Below, one piece after another: positions 6,408 to 14,192 of a stretch of DNA of 16,649 bases (position 1 is its first letter; each line of letters opens with the position of its first letter). Origin of the DNA: Gemmatimonadaceae bacterium. Its GTDB lineage: Bacteria > Gemmatimonadota > Gemmatimonadetes > Gemmatimonadales > Gemmatimonadaceae. The notes below the pieces were generated by a model. The model was not told where the DNA came from. It made no database searches and saw nothing but the letters and a program-made list of their open reading frames with translations. Both the position numbers and the translations under genes were made by a program. The DNA is taken from the NCBI GenBank assembly GCA_013816695.1, contig JACDDZ010000011.1, forward strand, positions 1 to 16,649, in the 5' to 3' direction.

Positions 6408-6713
6408 TCAGGGAGCTGGTTCAGAGGGCTTGGCGGCGGCGGTCGTAGCTGCAGCTTCGGCGGGCTTTCTCTGGGACCATGAAGGCCGAAGAATGCGGGG
6501 CCGTGCCCGGATCGCGAGTACTTCTGCATAGAAAGCGACAACCCGCGGCTTCAGGGAAGCAATGGTGTCGCCTGTCTCGCTGCGAAACGCTGCATAACGC
6601 TGGGCGTCGCCATCGAGGGATATCCACCACCAATCGATTCCGGGTGTACCCGGGGACGAGCCACGCTCACAACGGAACTTATGACCTGCGTCTTCGAACT
6701 GAAATTCCTTCAA
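6408..6713 (-). CDS. Small protein of unknown function (about 101 aa)
   Basis: I do not recognise this family. Residues 1-80 look globular: HKFRCERG (11-18), a WWW run with IDWWWISLDGDAQRYAAF (26-43), then a helix-rich stretch DTIASLKPRVVAFYAEVLAIRARP (49-72). The C-terminal 20 residues are a low-complexity Ala/Pro/Lys tail, probably disordered. There is no signal peptide or membrane segment. I place the start at TTG 6713 because AAGGTG lies five bases upstream. The frame stays open to an ATG at 6890, but that extension overlaps the CopD-like gene and looks like a shadow frame. The TTG lies 28 bases after the CopD-like stop, so the gene is probably the distal part of the same transcript; the ferritin-like gene follows 59 bases later. 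A tail-less homologue would confirm the domain boundary. Confidence 0.65.
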   Translation of the reverse strand: MKEFQFEDAGHKFRCERGSSPGTPGIDWWWISLDGDAQRYAAFRSETGDTIASLKPRVVAFYAEVLAIRARPRILRPSWSQRKPAEAAATTAAAKPSEPAP

Positions 6714-6741
6714 AGCAGCACCTTGGAGAGTATTACGCAAG

Positions 6742-7758
6742 CTAACGGATGGACCGCTTCCGCGCCGGGTTTTTGCTCTCAAATGTCCCTTGATTATGGC
6801 GCCGGGTTCGGTTGCACAGGCCCATTTGCACCAGGCGGCGGACGCCGGGCGGACAGTCCCGGGGCCGGCGCGGCGCGGGGATGCTGACAAGAATTCCAGT
6901 TACTGCGAGAACTACCGCCGCTGCTGTCAGTTCCGCGCGCGCAGATCGATTAATGCTGTGTAGCCCCTCCTCCGACCCAAGCCTCGGACGCTGACGCCGC
7001 CAGTTCCAGGCGCCTAATCCGACAACAATTGCGACTACACAAAGCTTGGCGATTAGCGCATACCCGTATGGTGTACTCCAAAGATTCGACAGCACCTTGA
7101 CGTGCCGCCACGCAGTGATCACCCCGAATATCGCCACACCCGCGCTAGCGAAAAGCGCAAACGGGGAGAAAGAATTGACCATGTCGGCGGCGATCGTCCC
7201 GCGCTTCGCCCGCACTGCATCACTCTTGAGAAGCGTGCCTATTCCAGCGGCAAGAAGAATCAGCAGAGTTCCAATCCATAACCCGGCGAATAACTGATGC
7301 ATCGGGTTTACAAGGCGGAGAAGGTTTCCGCTGAAAATCCCGCGCACAGGGCTCCCGACAAAGCCCAGCAGTGCGAAGTACCATCCAGCCCGAATTCCAC
7401 GCGAGGCAATCACCAGTCCAATGATTCCAACTATCAGCAGGCCAACCTGCGACGCCGTCATCATGTTTGTGCGAAGCAACCCACCCAGGTCAGTGTGTGC
7501 TCGCTGTGCACTCTCCGGCAGTCGCTGCGAAATGAGGATGGCTGTCACAATCGCCCCCGCGAGCCCAAGGAGGGCGGCCCTTTTCAGCGCATCCGAATAG
7601 ACTCGCGCTTCATCGGATGCATTCGAATGGCTGGCCGCACCACGCCCACGCTCAACAAAGAATCGGAAACCGATGGCACCAGTTGCGAGGAACGAGGCAA
7701 CGAAGCTGATGAACTCGAGTACTACGTCGCGCCACTCAAACAACGGCTCTGGATTCAT
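6742..7758 (-). CDS. CopD-like multi-pass membrane protein
   Basis: The 338-residue protein has about eight hydrophobic segments. The segment NPMHQLFAGLWIGTLLILLA (151-170) resembles the His-containing H-x-x-x-A-G-x-W-x-G helix of the CopD domain, which is associated with copper uptake or resistance in the inner membrane. The ending LAVTGILVSIPAPRRP (294-309 approx.) is also typical. Copper transport is a family-level inference: there is no CopC domain, no Met-rich loop, and no copC or copZ gene beside it. After the last membrane segment there is an extra hydrophilic, basic tail of about 38 residues. The ATG at 7758 is the only start after an in-frame TAA just upstream and has no Shine-Dalgarno sequence. 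The gene begins 30 bases after the TPR gene, so it is probably the last membrane component of the sigma-factor operon. Confidence 0.72.
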   Translation of the reverse strand: MNPEPLFEWRDVVLEFISFVASFLATGAIGFRFFVERGRGAASHSNASDEARVYSDALKRAALLGLAGAIVTAILISQRLPESAQRAHTDLGGLLRTNMMTASQVGLLIVGIIGLVIASRGIRAGWYFALLGFVGSPVRGIFSGNLLRLVNPMHQLFAGLWIGTLLILLAAGIGTLLKSDAVRAKRGTIAADMVNSFSPFALFASAGVAIFGVITAWRHVKVLSNLWSTPYGYALIAKLCVVAIVVGLGAWNWRRQRPRLGSEEGLHSINRSARAELTAAAVVLAVTGILVSIPAPRRPRDCPPGVRRLVQMGLCNRTRRHNQGTFESKNPARKRSIR

Positions 7759-7788
7759 GCGCGAAATTTATGCATCGCATGCATCCTG

Positions 7789-8748
7789 TCACTGGTTGCC
7801 GAGCGCCGCCAGTTCCGTTTTTGCGTCCTGATTCGTCGGGTTGATCTGCAGAGCCGTTAGAAATTCCCGGCGCGCCCCCTCCCTGTTCCCCTTCTTTGCG
7901 AGGATCATCCCCAGGCGCACATGGGCGCCTGCGACAACCCCGTTTTCGGGCGGCCGCGCGATGTAGTTCCGGAGTGCCTGCTCGCCGCGATCCAGTTGCT
8001 GACCCGACAGAGCCGCCGTGCGCCCCAGCGAATACTGGATCATCATGTCACCTGGCTTCTGCTTTAGCCGGCCATCTATGACTTCGAACGCCCTTTCATA
8101 CTGCTTCGCGTTTGCGTAAAAAGCAGCAAGCGACGAGTAGGATCCGGAACTGTCTGGATAGGCCGCGATGATGGCCCTGATCTCCCGCTCCACACACGCA
8201 TTGTCTTTCCGGGAGTTGCATATGCTGGCCGAAAGAACGGCGCCCCTGTACGCATTTCGTTTCTTTACCTCGTTGATCATCTCGCGCGCCTTGTCCTTGC
8301 TGCCGCCCAGTACCCCCGGGGCCTGCAGGTAGTACTGAACGAGATCTTCCATGATATCGAGGTTGTTCGGATCGATAGACAGTCCCTTGTCCCATGCATT
8401 CTTGGTTTTCCGGGCAAGAAACGGTTGCTTGAGCTTGCTGGCTTTCTGTGCCTTGCTGCCATAAGCGCGACCCAGCCAGTCATAGTATTCGGCATTCCGC
8501 CCGTCCAGCTCCACTGCCTTCTCAAAATGATCGACTGCCCTGTCGAGGTCATCGTCGTTGGCAGCCATGCGCCCCATGTAGTAGGCAGCTACTGCATCGC
8601 GTGACGACAAGGGCTGAAGAAGCGAACGGGCTTCCGGAAATTTTCTGGCCTTGAACGCTTCGACGCCCTTGTCGCGCGGCGAGGATTGCCCGCCAAGAAT
8701 CGAAGCAACAAAAAATAGTCCAGCACCGACAATCGAAGTCTTCTTCAT
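7789..8748 (-). CDS. Secreted TPR-repeat protein
   Basis: With the ATG at 8748 the protein has 319 residues; a GTG one codon earlier is also possible, but GAGG is spaced eight bases from the ATG. Residues 1-20 (Lys-Lys then GAGLFFVASILG) form a signal peptide. The rest is built of tetratricopeptide helices: clear units include AVAAYYMGRMAANDDDLDRA followed by HFEKAVELDGRNAEYYDWLG, a stretch around GSYSSLAAFYANAKQYERAFE, and a C-terminal unit with GMILAKKGNREGARREFLTALQINP. It is probably a periplasmic scaffold for a protein complex; no enzymatic motif is seen. The ATG overlaps the stop of the preceding DUF4097 gene by one base (TGATG), so the two are probably translationally coupled. Its partner is likely one of the DUF4097 proteins or the anti-sigma factor, which is inference from the operon. 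Confidence 0.85.
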   Translation of the reverse strand: MKKTSIVGAGLFFVASILGGQSSPRDKGVEAFKARKFPEARSLLQPLSSRDAVAAYYMGRMAANDDDLDRAVDHFEKAVELDGRNAEYYDWLGRAYGSKAQKASKLKQPFLARKTKNAWDKGLSIDPNNLDIMEDLVQYYLQAPGVLGGSKDKAREMINEVKKRNAYRGAVLSASICNSRKDNACVEREIRAIIAAYPDSSGSYSSLAAFYANAKQYERAFEVIDGRLKQKPGDMMIQYSLGRTAALSGQQLDRGEQALRNYIARPPENGVVAGAHVRLGMILAKKGNREGARREFLTALQINPTNQDAKTELAALGNQ

Positions 8749-9584
8749 CACAGAGTCCTCAGTATTACGCTGCCGTTGACACTCTTCGCGCGGATGCTGC
8801 GTCCCCCGCGACCGATGGTGCCCTCCGCGTGACGTGGACCGAAACGTCCAGACAGCTTGATGGGAAAGTCGCTGCTGATCGTCCCGTTCATCGTGTCGAA
8901 CCGCACATCGGCATCGAAATCTTTCGGCACTTCAACACGCACGGATCCGTTCACCGTGCTGAAGCTCATGTCTTCGTCACCGGAGATGCGATCCATCCGC
9001 GCTGTCACGCTGCCATTCACGGTGGTTGCACTCACTGGGCCTTCAGACGTAGTGACATTGACGCTGCCATTGACCGTGCTGGCGCGGACCGGACCACGCG
9101 CATTCGAGACCGAAACCCCTCCATTCACCGACTTGGCAACAACTTCCTCGCCCCCATCGCGAACAGAAACTCCACCGTTTACCGAGCTCGCCTGCCACCT
9201 CGAGCTCCGGGGAAGCTGAACACGAAAGTCGACTGACACGTGATTCTGCTCGTTGTTGCGGCTCCGCGTACTGTAGGAATCCTCTTCGCAGCGCGTGTCT
9301 TCATGGAAAATTGCGCAGACAGTCAGTCCACCACTCACCTGAACAACCTCGAAATACACGTCACGCGCGTTTCCGCGACGGGTGTTCTTCTCGGCAATTA
9401 TGTGAACCCGGTTGTCCGGGCTTGCCGTGAATTCGATGCTTCCGTTCAGGTTATAGATGCGAACCCACTTTCCCGCATCCACGCGGGTTTCGAACCGCCA
9501 CGATTCGGTGTCCTGCCCAAGCCGCTGCTGCGCACCGGCACTGACGGATACCGCAGCCAACAGTGCAAGAATCAATTTCCGCAT
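8748..9584 (-). CDS. Secreted DUF4097 repeat protein, VNGS version
   Basis: A signal peptide (residues 1-18, LILALLAAVSVSAGA) precedes a 260-residue protein with a repeat around Asn-Gly: S/T-V-N-G-G/S-V. Asn-Gly turns lie at residues 47, 136, 154, 172, 190, 212, 233 and 270, with exact 18-residue spacing from 136 to 190. DUF4097 proteins are thought to form a right-handed beta-helix or beta-solenoid on the outside of the cytoplasmic membrane; they are common beside ECF or PspC-type regulators, and no enzymatic role is known. Cys90 and Cys99 could form a disulphide. The ATG follows the TAG of the upstream paralogue directly, with GGGAG five bases away. It encodes the second of two paralogues and overlaps the TPR gene by one base. 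Its turn motif is NG throughout, whereas the neighbour uses SG. Confidence 0.85.
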   Translation of the reverse strand: MRKLILALLAAVSVSAGAQQRLGQDTESWRFETRVDAGKWVRIYNLNGSIEFTASPDNRVHIIAEKNTRRGNARDVYFEVVQVSGGLTVCAIFHEDTRCEEDSYSTRSRNNEQNHVSVDFRVQLPRSSRWQASSVNGGVSVRDGGEEVVAKSVNGGVSVSNARGPVRASTVNGSVNVTTSEGPVSATTVNGSVTARMDRISGDEDMSFSTVNGSVRVEVPKDFDADVRFDTMNGTISSDFPIKLSGRFGPRHAEGTIGRGGRSIRAKSVNGSVILRTL

Positions 9585-10517
9585 CTATTCTCCCGAAATA
9601 TCGCGGCTTGTGCCGCGGATAATGTTGATTGAACCGCTGAATGACTCGGCAGAAATCCGCGCTCTGCCATTTCCAATCTGGAACTCGAATCGATTCTGCC
9701 CCCCGCGATTGGGCTGCAGCGTCACGGGGAAATCACTCTCGACATGACCGCTGAAAGTTTCCACACGCAGCATCGCGCCGGTGTTTTCGGGAACTGCGAG
9801 GCGAATGCTGCCGGAATGGGACTCGAACTCGTACCGGCCGGCAGGGTCGATTGCACCCGCGAATACAACCCTTCCGCTGACGCTCCCAGCTTTGACGAAC
9901 TTCGACTTCACGTCCAGCATTATCACGCGGCCGCTGACGCTCTCCGCGTCGATGTCACCGGTGATGTTATCCATCTCTATGCGACCACTCACTGCCGCGG
10001 CGCGCACGTCGCCGACCACGTCTGTAATCTTCTGGCTTCCTGAAACGGACTCGATCGAGAGCCTCCGTAGTACGTCGGAAATTTCAATGTCCCCGCTCAC
10101 CGACTCGGCGTTCACTTCGCCCAATGTCCTGGCGCTGACGATGTCACCGGAAACACTGTTCATTACGAGACGGGTTCCGCGCGGGACTGAAAGGTCGAAA
10201 ACAGCTTCTCCAGCGCGGCCACGATCACCCTCGACACTGAGACGAACACGCGACATCCCCGCATCCATTCGTACATACCCGCGGTCGATGCTGGCGGAGA
10301 GCTTGACGTCCTGGCGATCCCATCCGGTCACGCGAATTCTGCCCGAGATAATCGTCAGGTCCACAGTGCCACCCCTTTCGAGCGGCACAACAGTGTCGAT
10401 CTGCGCCCGGCGAATCGCGTAGTCCTGCCCCGACGCAACAATCGGCAGCGCGCCAAAGAGCGCAATTAGCCCCGCCTTCTTCCAGTTCATTTTCATGTCC
10501 AGTTGTATGTGCTTCAT
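9585..10517 (-). CDS. Secreted DUF4097 repeat protein, VSGR version
   Basis: The protein has 310 residues from the ATG at 10517, which overlaps the anti-sigma stop (ATGA). An internal ATG (MNWKKAGL, Met10) gives a more usual signal peptide, ending near ASGQ at 28-31, and may be the true start. The body repeats a V-S-G-D/R-I/V unit: Ser-Gly turns at residues 58, 123, 141, 159, 177, 195, 214, 235, 256 and 294, with exact 18-residue steps from 123 to 195, as expected for rungs of a beta-solenoid. This is the DUF4097 signature. The protein is presumably secreted to the periplasm or cell surface. The ECF sigma factor and anti-sigma genes lie immediately upstream, so it is probably a target of that sigma factor, or part of its sensing system. 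A structural role, or binding to an envelope polymer, is guesswork. Confidence 0.85.
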   Translation of the reverse strand: MKHIQLDMKMNWKKAGLIALFGALPIVASGQDYAIRRAQIDTVVPLERGGTVDLTIISGRIRVTGWDRQDVKLSASIDRGYVRMDAGMSRVRLSVEGDRGRAGEAVFDLSVPRGTRLVMNSVSGDIVSARTLGEVNAESVSGDIEISDVLRRLSIESVSGSQKITDVVGDVRAAAVSGRIEMDNITGDIDAESVSGRVIMLDVKSKFVKAGSVSGRVVFAGAIDPAGRYEFESHSGSIRLAVPENTGAMLRVETFSGHVESDFPVTLQPNRGGQNRFEFQIGNGRARISAESFSGSINIIRGTSRDISGE

Positions 10518-11314
10518 GTCGACGACGGCATTAGCGCTACCGTCCGTAACAGTTCCACTTTCTTGTCCAGCGCCCTCGTCAGCTGCTGGTTCAGGAATCC
10601 GCTTGCCGGATCCTTCGACAGCGCCGCCCGGCTGCTCCTGATTGCCGCATCGATAAGCTTGAGGTTCGTCTCGACGACGCTGACAGTCTGCGGGTCAAGT
10701 TCACTGCGTCTTTCTGCAATCACGTGCTGCAGCCGGGCAATCTCGGATCCGAAAACAGTGTCCGGCGCAAACGCCGAGCGCCTGTTGGAGACCATGCGTA
10801 CAACACCGGCTTCCGCTCGCCGCCCAATATTCTGCCGGACCGGAGCAGAAACGACTTCCTTCTCCTCAACAGGCCGGGCCCCGCCGGGAGCCACATCTTC
10901 AACCTTTACTGCAGTAGCGGGCGGCGCCTGGGCAACACTCTGTGCCGGTGCATCCCGGACGATCGAGCGAGATGTAACCCAGTAGGTGATCCCGGACGAT
11001 GCCGCAACAAGAAGTGAGGCAGCTGCCGCAATCCACACCGGAGCAAATCGATTCTGCTTTCGCGCGCCCAGTGCAACAACCGGTGTCTCGATGCGGGCTG
11101 CAATTCCCTTCCAGAGGTCGGAGGAAGGCGCAAGGTCTGCCAAAGCGGCTGAGGCTTCGCGAACATGACCCATGTCACGAAGCAGCGCTGTACAACGCGC
11201 ACACTCCGACACGTGCGCTTCCACTGCGGCGCTCGTTCCAGCGGATACGTCTCCCTCGAGAATTTCGAGGAGAAGATCGTCCACCGAACCACATGTCATC
11301 ATTCTCTCCATCAT
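10514..11314 (-). CDS. Anti-sigma factor, zinc-binding (zf-HC2) and membrane-anchored
   Basis: The 266-residue protein carries a zinc-binding anti-sigma motif: Cys8, then His34-x3-Cys38-x2-Cys41 (HVSECARC), the ZAS/zf-HC2 arrangement that clamps ECF sigma factors in the cytosol. One membrane segment at 91-113 (APVWIAAAASLLVAASSGITYWV) puts the C-terminal 150 residues in the periplasm. That part has a Pro/Ala/Glu-rich linker (120-160) and a helical region at about 185-265 with no recognisable sensor domain. It is larger than minimal anti-sigma factors. The gene overlaps the sigma gene by four bases. Several ATGs are possible at the N-terminus (residues 1, 2, 5 and 6); GGAGAG lies best for Met5 or Met6, so the true protein may be four or five residues shorter. 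It overlaps the following DUF4097 gene by ATGA. Confidence 0.88.
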   Translation of the reverse strand: MMERMMTCGSVDDLLLEILEGDVSAGTSAAVEAHVSECARCTALLRDMGHVREASAALADLAPSSDLWKGIAARIETPVVALGARKQNRFAPVWIAAAASLLVAASSGITYWVTSRSIVRDAPAQSVAQAPPATAVKVEDVAPGGARPVEEKEVVSAPVRQNIGRRAEAGVVRMVSNRRSAFAPDTVFGSEIARLQHVIAERRSELDPQTVSVVETNLKLIDAAIRSSRAALSKDPASGFLNQQLTRALDKKVELLRTVALMPSST

Positions 11315-11889
11315 CGCGTCAATGCCTCTCTCAAAAGAAGACGAGCCCTGTGAAGCTGCGCCTTGCTGCCACCCGAGGTGATCCCGAACATCTCCGCAAT
11401 CTCCTCGTGCTTGTAACCCTCGACATCGTGCATCACGAAAATCTTTCTCGCTCCTGCCGGTAAGGCGGCAATCGCCTTTTCCAGGTCCATTCTTTCTGCC
11501 TCGAACGTCAACCGGGGCTGACCAAACACGTCACCACCGCCCTCTTCCTCAACGTCCTCCGATCTCCCTTCATCTATTCTCGAAGCCTGCCGCCCATCGC
11601 TCTTCCTCGCATTCAACACAACGTTTATCGCGATCCTGTGAAGCCAGGTGGAGAAGGCACTCTCACCGCGGAACTGCGGCAGTTTTTCCCAGGTCCTCAC
11701 AAAGACGTCCTGCGTCAGCTCTTCGCCAGTAACCCGGCTCCCGCACATCCGCGTGCAAACGGAGAAAACCCGGTTCACGTGCTTCCGGTACAACCTCTCA
11801 AATGCCTGACGGTCCCCCGACGCGGCCAAAGCCACATCGGCGCTGTCGTCCATTCCTCCGGACGGCGTCTCATTCATCAGTGCAAGCAC
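11311..11889 (-). CDS. ECF-type RNA polymerase sigma factor
   Basis: The 192-residue protein has the two-domain layout of extracytoplasmic-function sigma factors. Region 2 spans residues 30-95 (AFERLYRKHVNRVFSV, ELTQDVFVRTWEKLPQFRG, STWLHRIAINVVLNARK). After an acidic, Gly-rich linker (104-125, EDVEEEGGGD), region 4 spans about 136-190 (AIAALPAGARKIFVMHDVEGYKHEEIAEM, with a helix-turn-helix ending QLHRARLLLREAL). It directs RNA polymerase to a dedicated promoter set and is held inactive by the anti-sigma factor encoded directly downstream (four-base overlap). It probably transcribes its own operon, but I saw no confident repeated promoter motif in the window to prove it. The listed start is GTG at 11889; ATG at 11877 (Met5, MNETPSGG) is equally plausible, and neither has a clear Shine-Dalgarno sequence. 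Confidence 0.93.
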   Translation of the reverse strand: MLALMNETPSGGMDDSADVALAASGDRQAFERLYRKHVNRVFSVCTRMCGSRVTGEELTQDVFVRTWEKLPQFRGESAFSTWLHRIAINVVLNARKSDGRQASRIDEGRSEDVEEEGGGDVFGQPRLTFEAERMDLEKAIAALPAGARKIFVMHDVEGYKHEEIAEMFGITSGGSKAQLHRARLLLREALTR

Positions 11890-11956
11890 TCGGATTTTTC
11901 GGTCAGGATTCTGTTGCAGGGTCTGATAACCGGCATGCCCAAAAGGTTTGAACCGA

Positions 11957-12601
11957 TTACTTCAAAACCTCGGTAAACACGGTTCGTACCCCATCGATGA
12001 CGAACTGGACGCCGATCACCATCGCCAGTAGCCCCATAAGGCGCGTCATCACATTGATACCCGTCTGTCCGAGGCGCTTGAATACGCGCGGCGCGATCGC
12101 GAGTACAGCCCAGCAAATGAGCATCACGGCGAAGATGGACCCATACACCGCGCCCATTTGCCACTTTGTGTCCGCCTGCGAAGCCAGCGTGATGATCGTC
12201 GAGATCGACCCTGGTCCTGCCAGAATGGGAATGCCGAGTGGTACAATTCCGATCTCGCCCTGCCGCACTGCCTCCCTCCGCTCCGAACTGCTGGTGCGCT
12301 CGCGCGAAACCTTGGCCTCGATCATGTCTGAGCCAATCTTGAAGAAGAGAATTCCACCGGTGATCCGGAAGGCGTAGGTAGTAATCCCGAAAAACTGGAG
12401 AATCGCGGTACCGAGCAACCCGAACAGCACAAGAACCACGATTCCAGTTGCAATCGAAAGCCGAAGCGTGGAGGCGCGGTGCCTCGGCTCGTAGTTCTCG
12501 GTTGCGGTGATGTAGAAAGGAATTGCGCCCAGCGGATTAACTATCGCGAGCAGTGACGAGAAAACCAGGACTGCGAACGCAAGGTCTGTCGGAGGTATCA
12601 C
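11957..12601 (-). CDS. MarC/SnatA-family inner-membrane protein
   Basis: This 214-residue protein has six predicted membrane helices and the conserved MarC features: FSSLLAIVNPLGAIPFYIT in the first third (14-32), the loop FRITGGILFFKIGSDMI (78-94), and GIVPLGIPILAGPGSISTII (117-136) with its Pro-Gly-rich re-entrant look. MarC proteins are annotated as NAAT amino-acid transporters (small neutral amino acids or export); the original antibiotic-resistance link for MarC was not upheld. The substrate is unknown here. The GTG start overlaps the purK stop by four bases (GTGA), so it is probably translated from the purine transcript. The 67-base gap after its TAA leads to the ECF sigma gene; no clear hairpin terminator was found there. 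Confidence 0.93.
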   Translation of the reverse strand: MIPPTDLAFAVLVFSSLLAIVNPLGAIPFYITATENYEPRHRASTLRLSIATGIVVLVLFGLLGTAILQFFGITTYAFRITGGILFFKIGSDMIEAKVSRERTSSSERREAVRQGEIGIVPLGIPILAGPGSISTIITLASQADTKWQMGAVYGSIFAVMLICWAVLAIAPRVFKRLGQTGINVMTRLMGLLAMVIGVQFVIDGVRTVFTEVLK

Positions 12602-13698
12602 AGCCCGCCCTTGGAAAGAAGTCGCCGGAGATCAGCCACACTGTTTCTCACCCCCTGCATGTCGTCAGCAAGAACGGTTACGTGTCCCAGTTTTCGCTTG
12701 GGCGCAGGCTTCTTTCCATACATGTGCACGTACGCGTCGGCGTGATGCTGGATCCGCGCGAAGTCAGGCACCGTCCCGATGACATTCAGCATTCCGGCCG
12801 CGCCGGTCGGCTCGGTGTTGCCGAGCGGCATTCCCGTGATGGCGCGCAAATGGTTCTCGAACTGGCTCGTCGCTGCTCCCTCGATTGTCCAATGCCCTGA
12901 GTTGTGAACCCTGGGTGCCATTTCGTTCGCCACCAACTCGCTACCGCGCTGAAAAAGCTCGATCACAAGCACGCCGACATACTCCATCTCGTTCATGATT
13001 CGGCGCGCGTAGTCCTCGGCACACGCCTGCATCTCCTCACTGACCGATGGGGCCGGCGCAACAGATAGCCGCAGTATTCCGTCACTGTGGTGATTCTCCA
13101 CTAGTGGGTAAAACCGATAGTCCCCCGCAGTTGATCGAACGGCGATGACCGACAGCTCACGCGTGAAGTCCACAAACTTTTCAAGTATGAGGGGAACACC
13201 GCCAACGTGCACCCACGCAGTCTCGATCTCCGATGCAGTTCGGATCACGAACTGGCCCTTTCCGTCGTATCCCAGCCGCCGCGTCTTGAGAACTGCCGGC
13301 GCTCCTACTTTTGCGAGCGCCTCGCGCAGCTCGGTAATGAACCCGACTCCCGCAAAATCCGCAGTGGGAATCCCGAGCTTCCTGAAAAACTGCTTCTCGT
13401 ATAGCCTGTCCTGCGCAGTTTCCAGGGCACGGGGCGGCGGATACACCGTCACTCTTTCCGCGAGAAATTCCACCGACGCCACCGGTACACTCTCGAACTC
13501 ATAGGTAACGACATCGAGTCCATCGGCGAAATGCTCGAGTGCCGACCTGTTCTCGTATTCTGCTACGACCTGCTCAGCGAGATTGGAGGCCGGTGCACCT
13601 GCATCGGGCGCAAAAAAACGAAACTCGACTCCCAGCGACCGGCCGGCGAGTGCGAGCATTTGTCCCAGCTGTCCGGCGCCAAGCACGCCGACTTTCAT
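12598..13698 (-). CDS. purK: 5-(carboxyamino)imidazole ribonucleotide synthase (PurK)
   Basis: PurK uses ATP and bicarbonate to carboxylate 5-aminoimidazole ribonucleotide to N5-CAIR in de novo purine synthesis. The 366-residue length is typical. Residues 3-15 ([13 protein letters not shown]) are the N-terminal nucleotide-binding-like motif. The ATP-grasp fold follows, with [12 protein letters not shown] in the central loop, [16 protein letters not shown] on the next strand and [25 protein letters not shown] with the metal- and substrate-binding residues. The C-terminal domain ends in HVTVLADD. No catalytic segment seems missing. The ATG at 13698 overlaps the purE stop by four bases, and the purK stop overlaps the marC start. 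PurE and PurK act successively, so coupling makes sense. Purine-repressor sites were not seen. Confidence 0.97.
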   Translation of the reverse strand: MKVGVLGAGQLGQMLALAGRSLGVEFRFFAPDAGAPASNLAEQVVAEYENRSALEHFADGLDVVTYEFESVPVASVEFLAERVTVYPPPRALETAQDRLYEKQFFRKLGIPTADFAGVGFITELREALAKVGAPAVLKTRRLGYDGKGQFVIRTASEIETAWVHVGGVPLILEKFVDFTRELSVIAVRSTAGDYRFYPLVENHHSDGILRLSVAPAPSVSEEMQACAEDYARRIMNEMEYVGVLVIELFQRGSELVANEMAPRVHNSGHWTIEGAATSQFENHLRAITGMPLGNTEPTGAAGMLNVIGTVPDFARIQHHADAYVHMYGKKPAPKRKLGHVTVLADDMQGVRNSVADLRRLLSKGGL

Positions 13699-14192
13699 GA
13701 GCCTTCCGCGGGATCCGGCGAAGCGAGCACAGAATCCGTTTGTGTCTTCCGGAAAGCACTCAATGCCGCGCGATATTCACGGTGCGATCGCGCAACGATT
13801 GTAGCGGCGAGGAGCGCGGCATTGATCGCGCCCGCCTTTCCGATCGCAAGTGTTCCCACGGGAACGCCTGCCGGCATCTGCACAATCGAGAGCAGCGAGT
13901 CCATGCCCTTGAGCGTCTTGCTCTCGACTGGAACACCAAGCACCGGAAGCGAAGTCTTGGCGGCAGTCATGCCGGGAAGATGCGCAGCCCCGCCCGCCCC
14001 CGCGATTATCACTTCGAGCCCGCGGGCCTCGGCGCCTTCGGCATACTCGAATAGAAGATCAGGGGTACGATGTGCGGAAACGACTCGCTGCTCGAATGGG
14101 ACGCCAAGCTTCTCGAGCGTTTCCGCAGCGTGCTGCATCGTTTCCCAGTCGGACTTCGACCCCATGATTATTCCAACGAGGGGGCTACTCAT
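13695..14192 (-). CDS. purE: N5-CAIR mutase (PurE, class I)
   Basis: PurE converts N5-CAIR to 4-carboxy-AIR in de novo purine synthesis, following PurK. I start it at ATG 14192 (165 residues): the reading frame is open to 14432, but the extra 80 residues are Arg-rich shadow sequence inside rnhB, and class I PurE begins close to its GSKSDWETM motif, here at 11-19. His41 in SAHRTP and His71 in [11 protein letters not shown] match the active-site His45 and His75 of E. coli PurE, identifying a class I (mutase) enzyme, as expected with purK beside it. The C-terminus has a short acidic/Pro tail (SPDPAEGS). The ATG overlaps the rnhB stop by four bases and the stop overlaps purK likewise, so translation of all three is probably coupled. 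Confidence 0.96.
   Translation of the reverse strand: MSSPLVGIIMGSKSDWETMQHAAETLEKLGVPFEQRVVSAHRTPDLLFEYAEGAEARGLEVIIAGAGGAAHLPGMTAAKTSLPVLGVPVESKTLKGMDSLLSIVQMPAGVPVGTLAIGKAGAINAALLAATIVARSHREYRAALSAFRKTQTDSVLASPDPAEGS

Noticed and set aside
6714..6890. Upstream extension of the 101-aa protein to an ATG at 6890
   Set aside because: The extra residues overlap the CopD-like gene and look like shadow sequence, whereas TTG 6713 has a good AAGGTG ribosome site.
8857..9219. Possible DNA-level repeat array or CRISPR from periodic CCATTCAC/GCCATTGAC-like words
   Set aside because: The words are the reverse complement of repeated VNGS codons with 54-base (18-codon) spacing inside a coding gene; the intervening sequence is coding and there is no CRISPR structure.
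9781..10422. Plus-strand open frame of 213 codons
   Set aside because: Antisense to the DUF4097 gene; its Ser/Thr/Pro repeats are just the mirror of the repeated VSG codons.
11890..11956. Hairpin terminator or autoregulatory ECF promoter between marC and the sigma gene
   Set aside because: I could find neither a stable stem with a T-run nor a recognisable AAC/CGT-type ECF promoter pair in these 67 bases.
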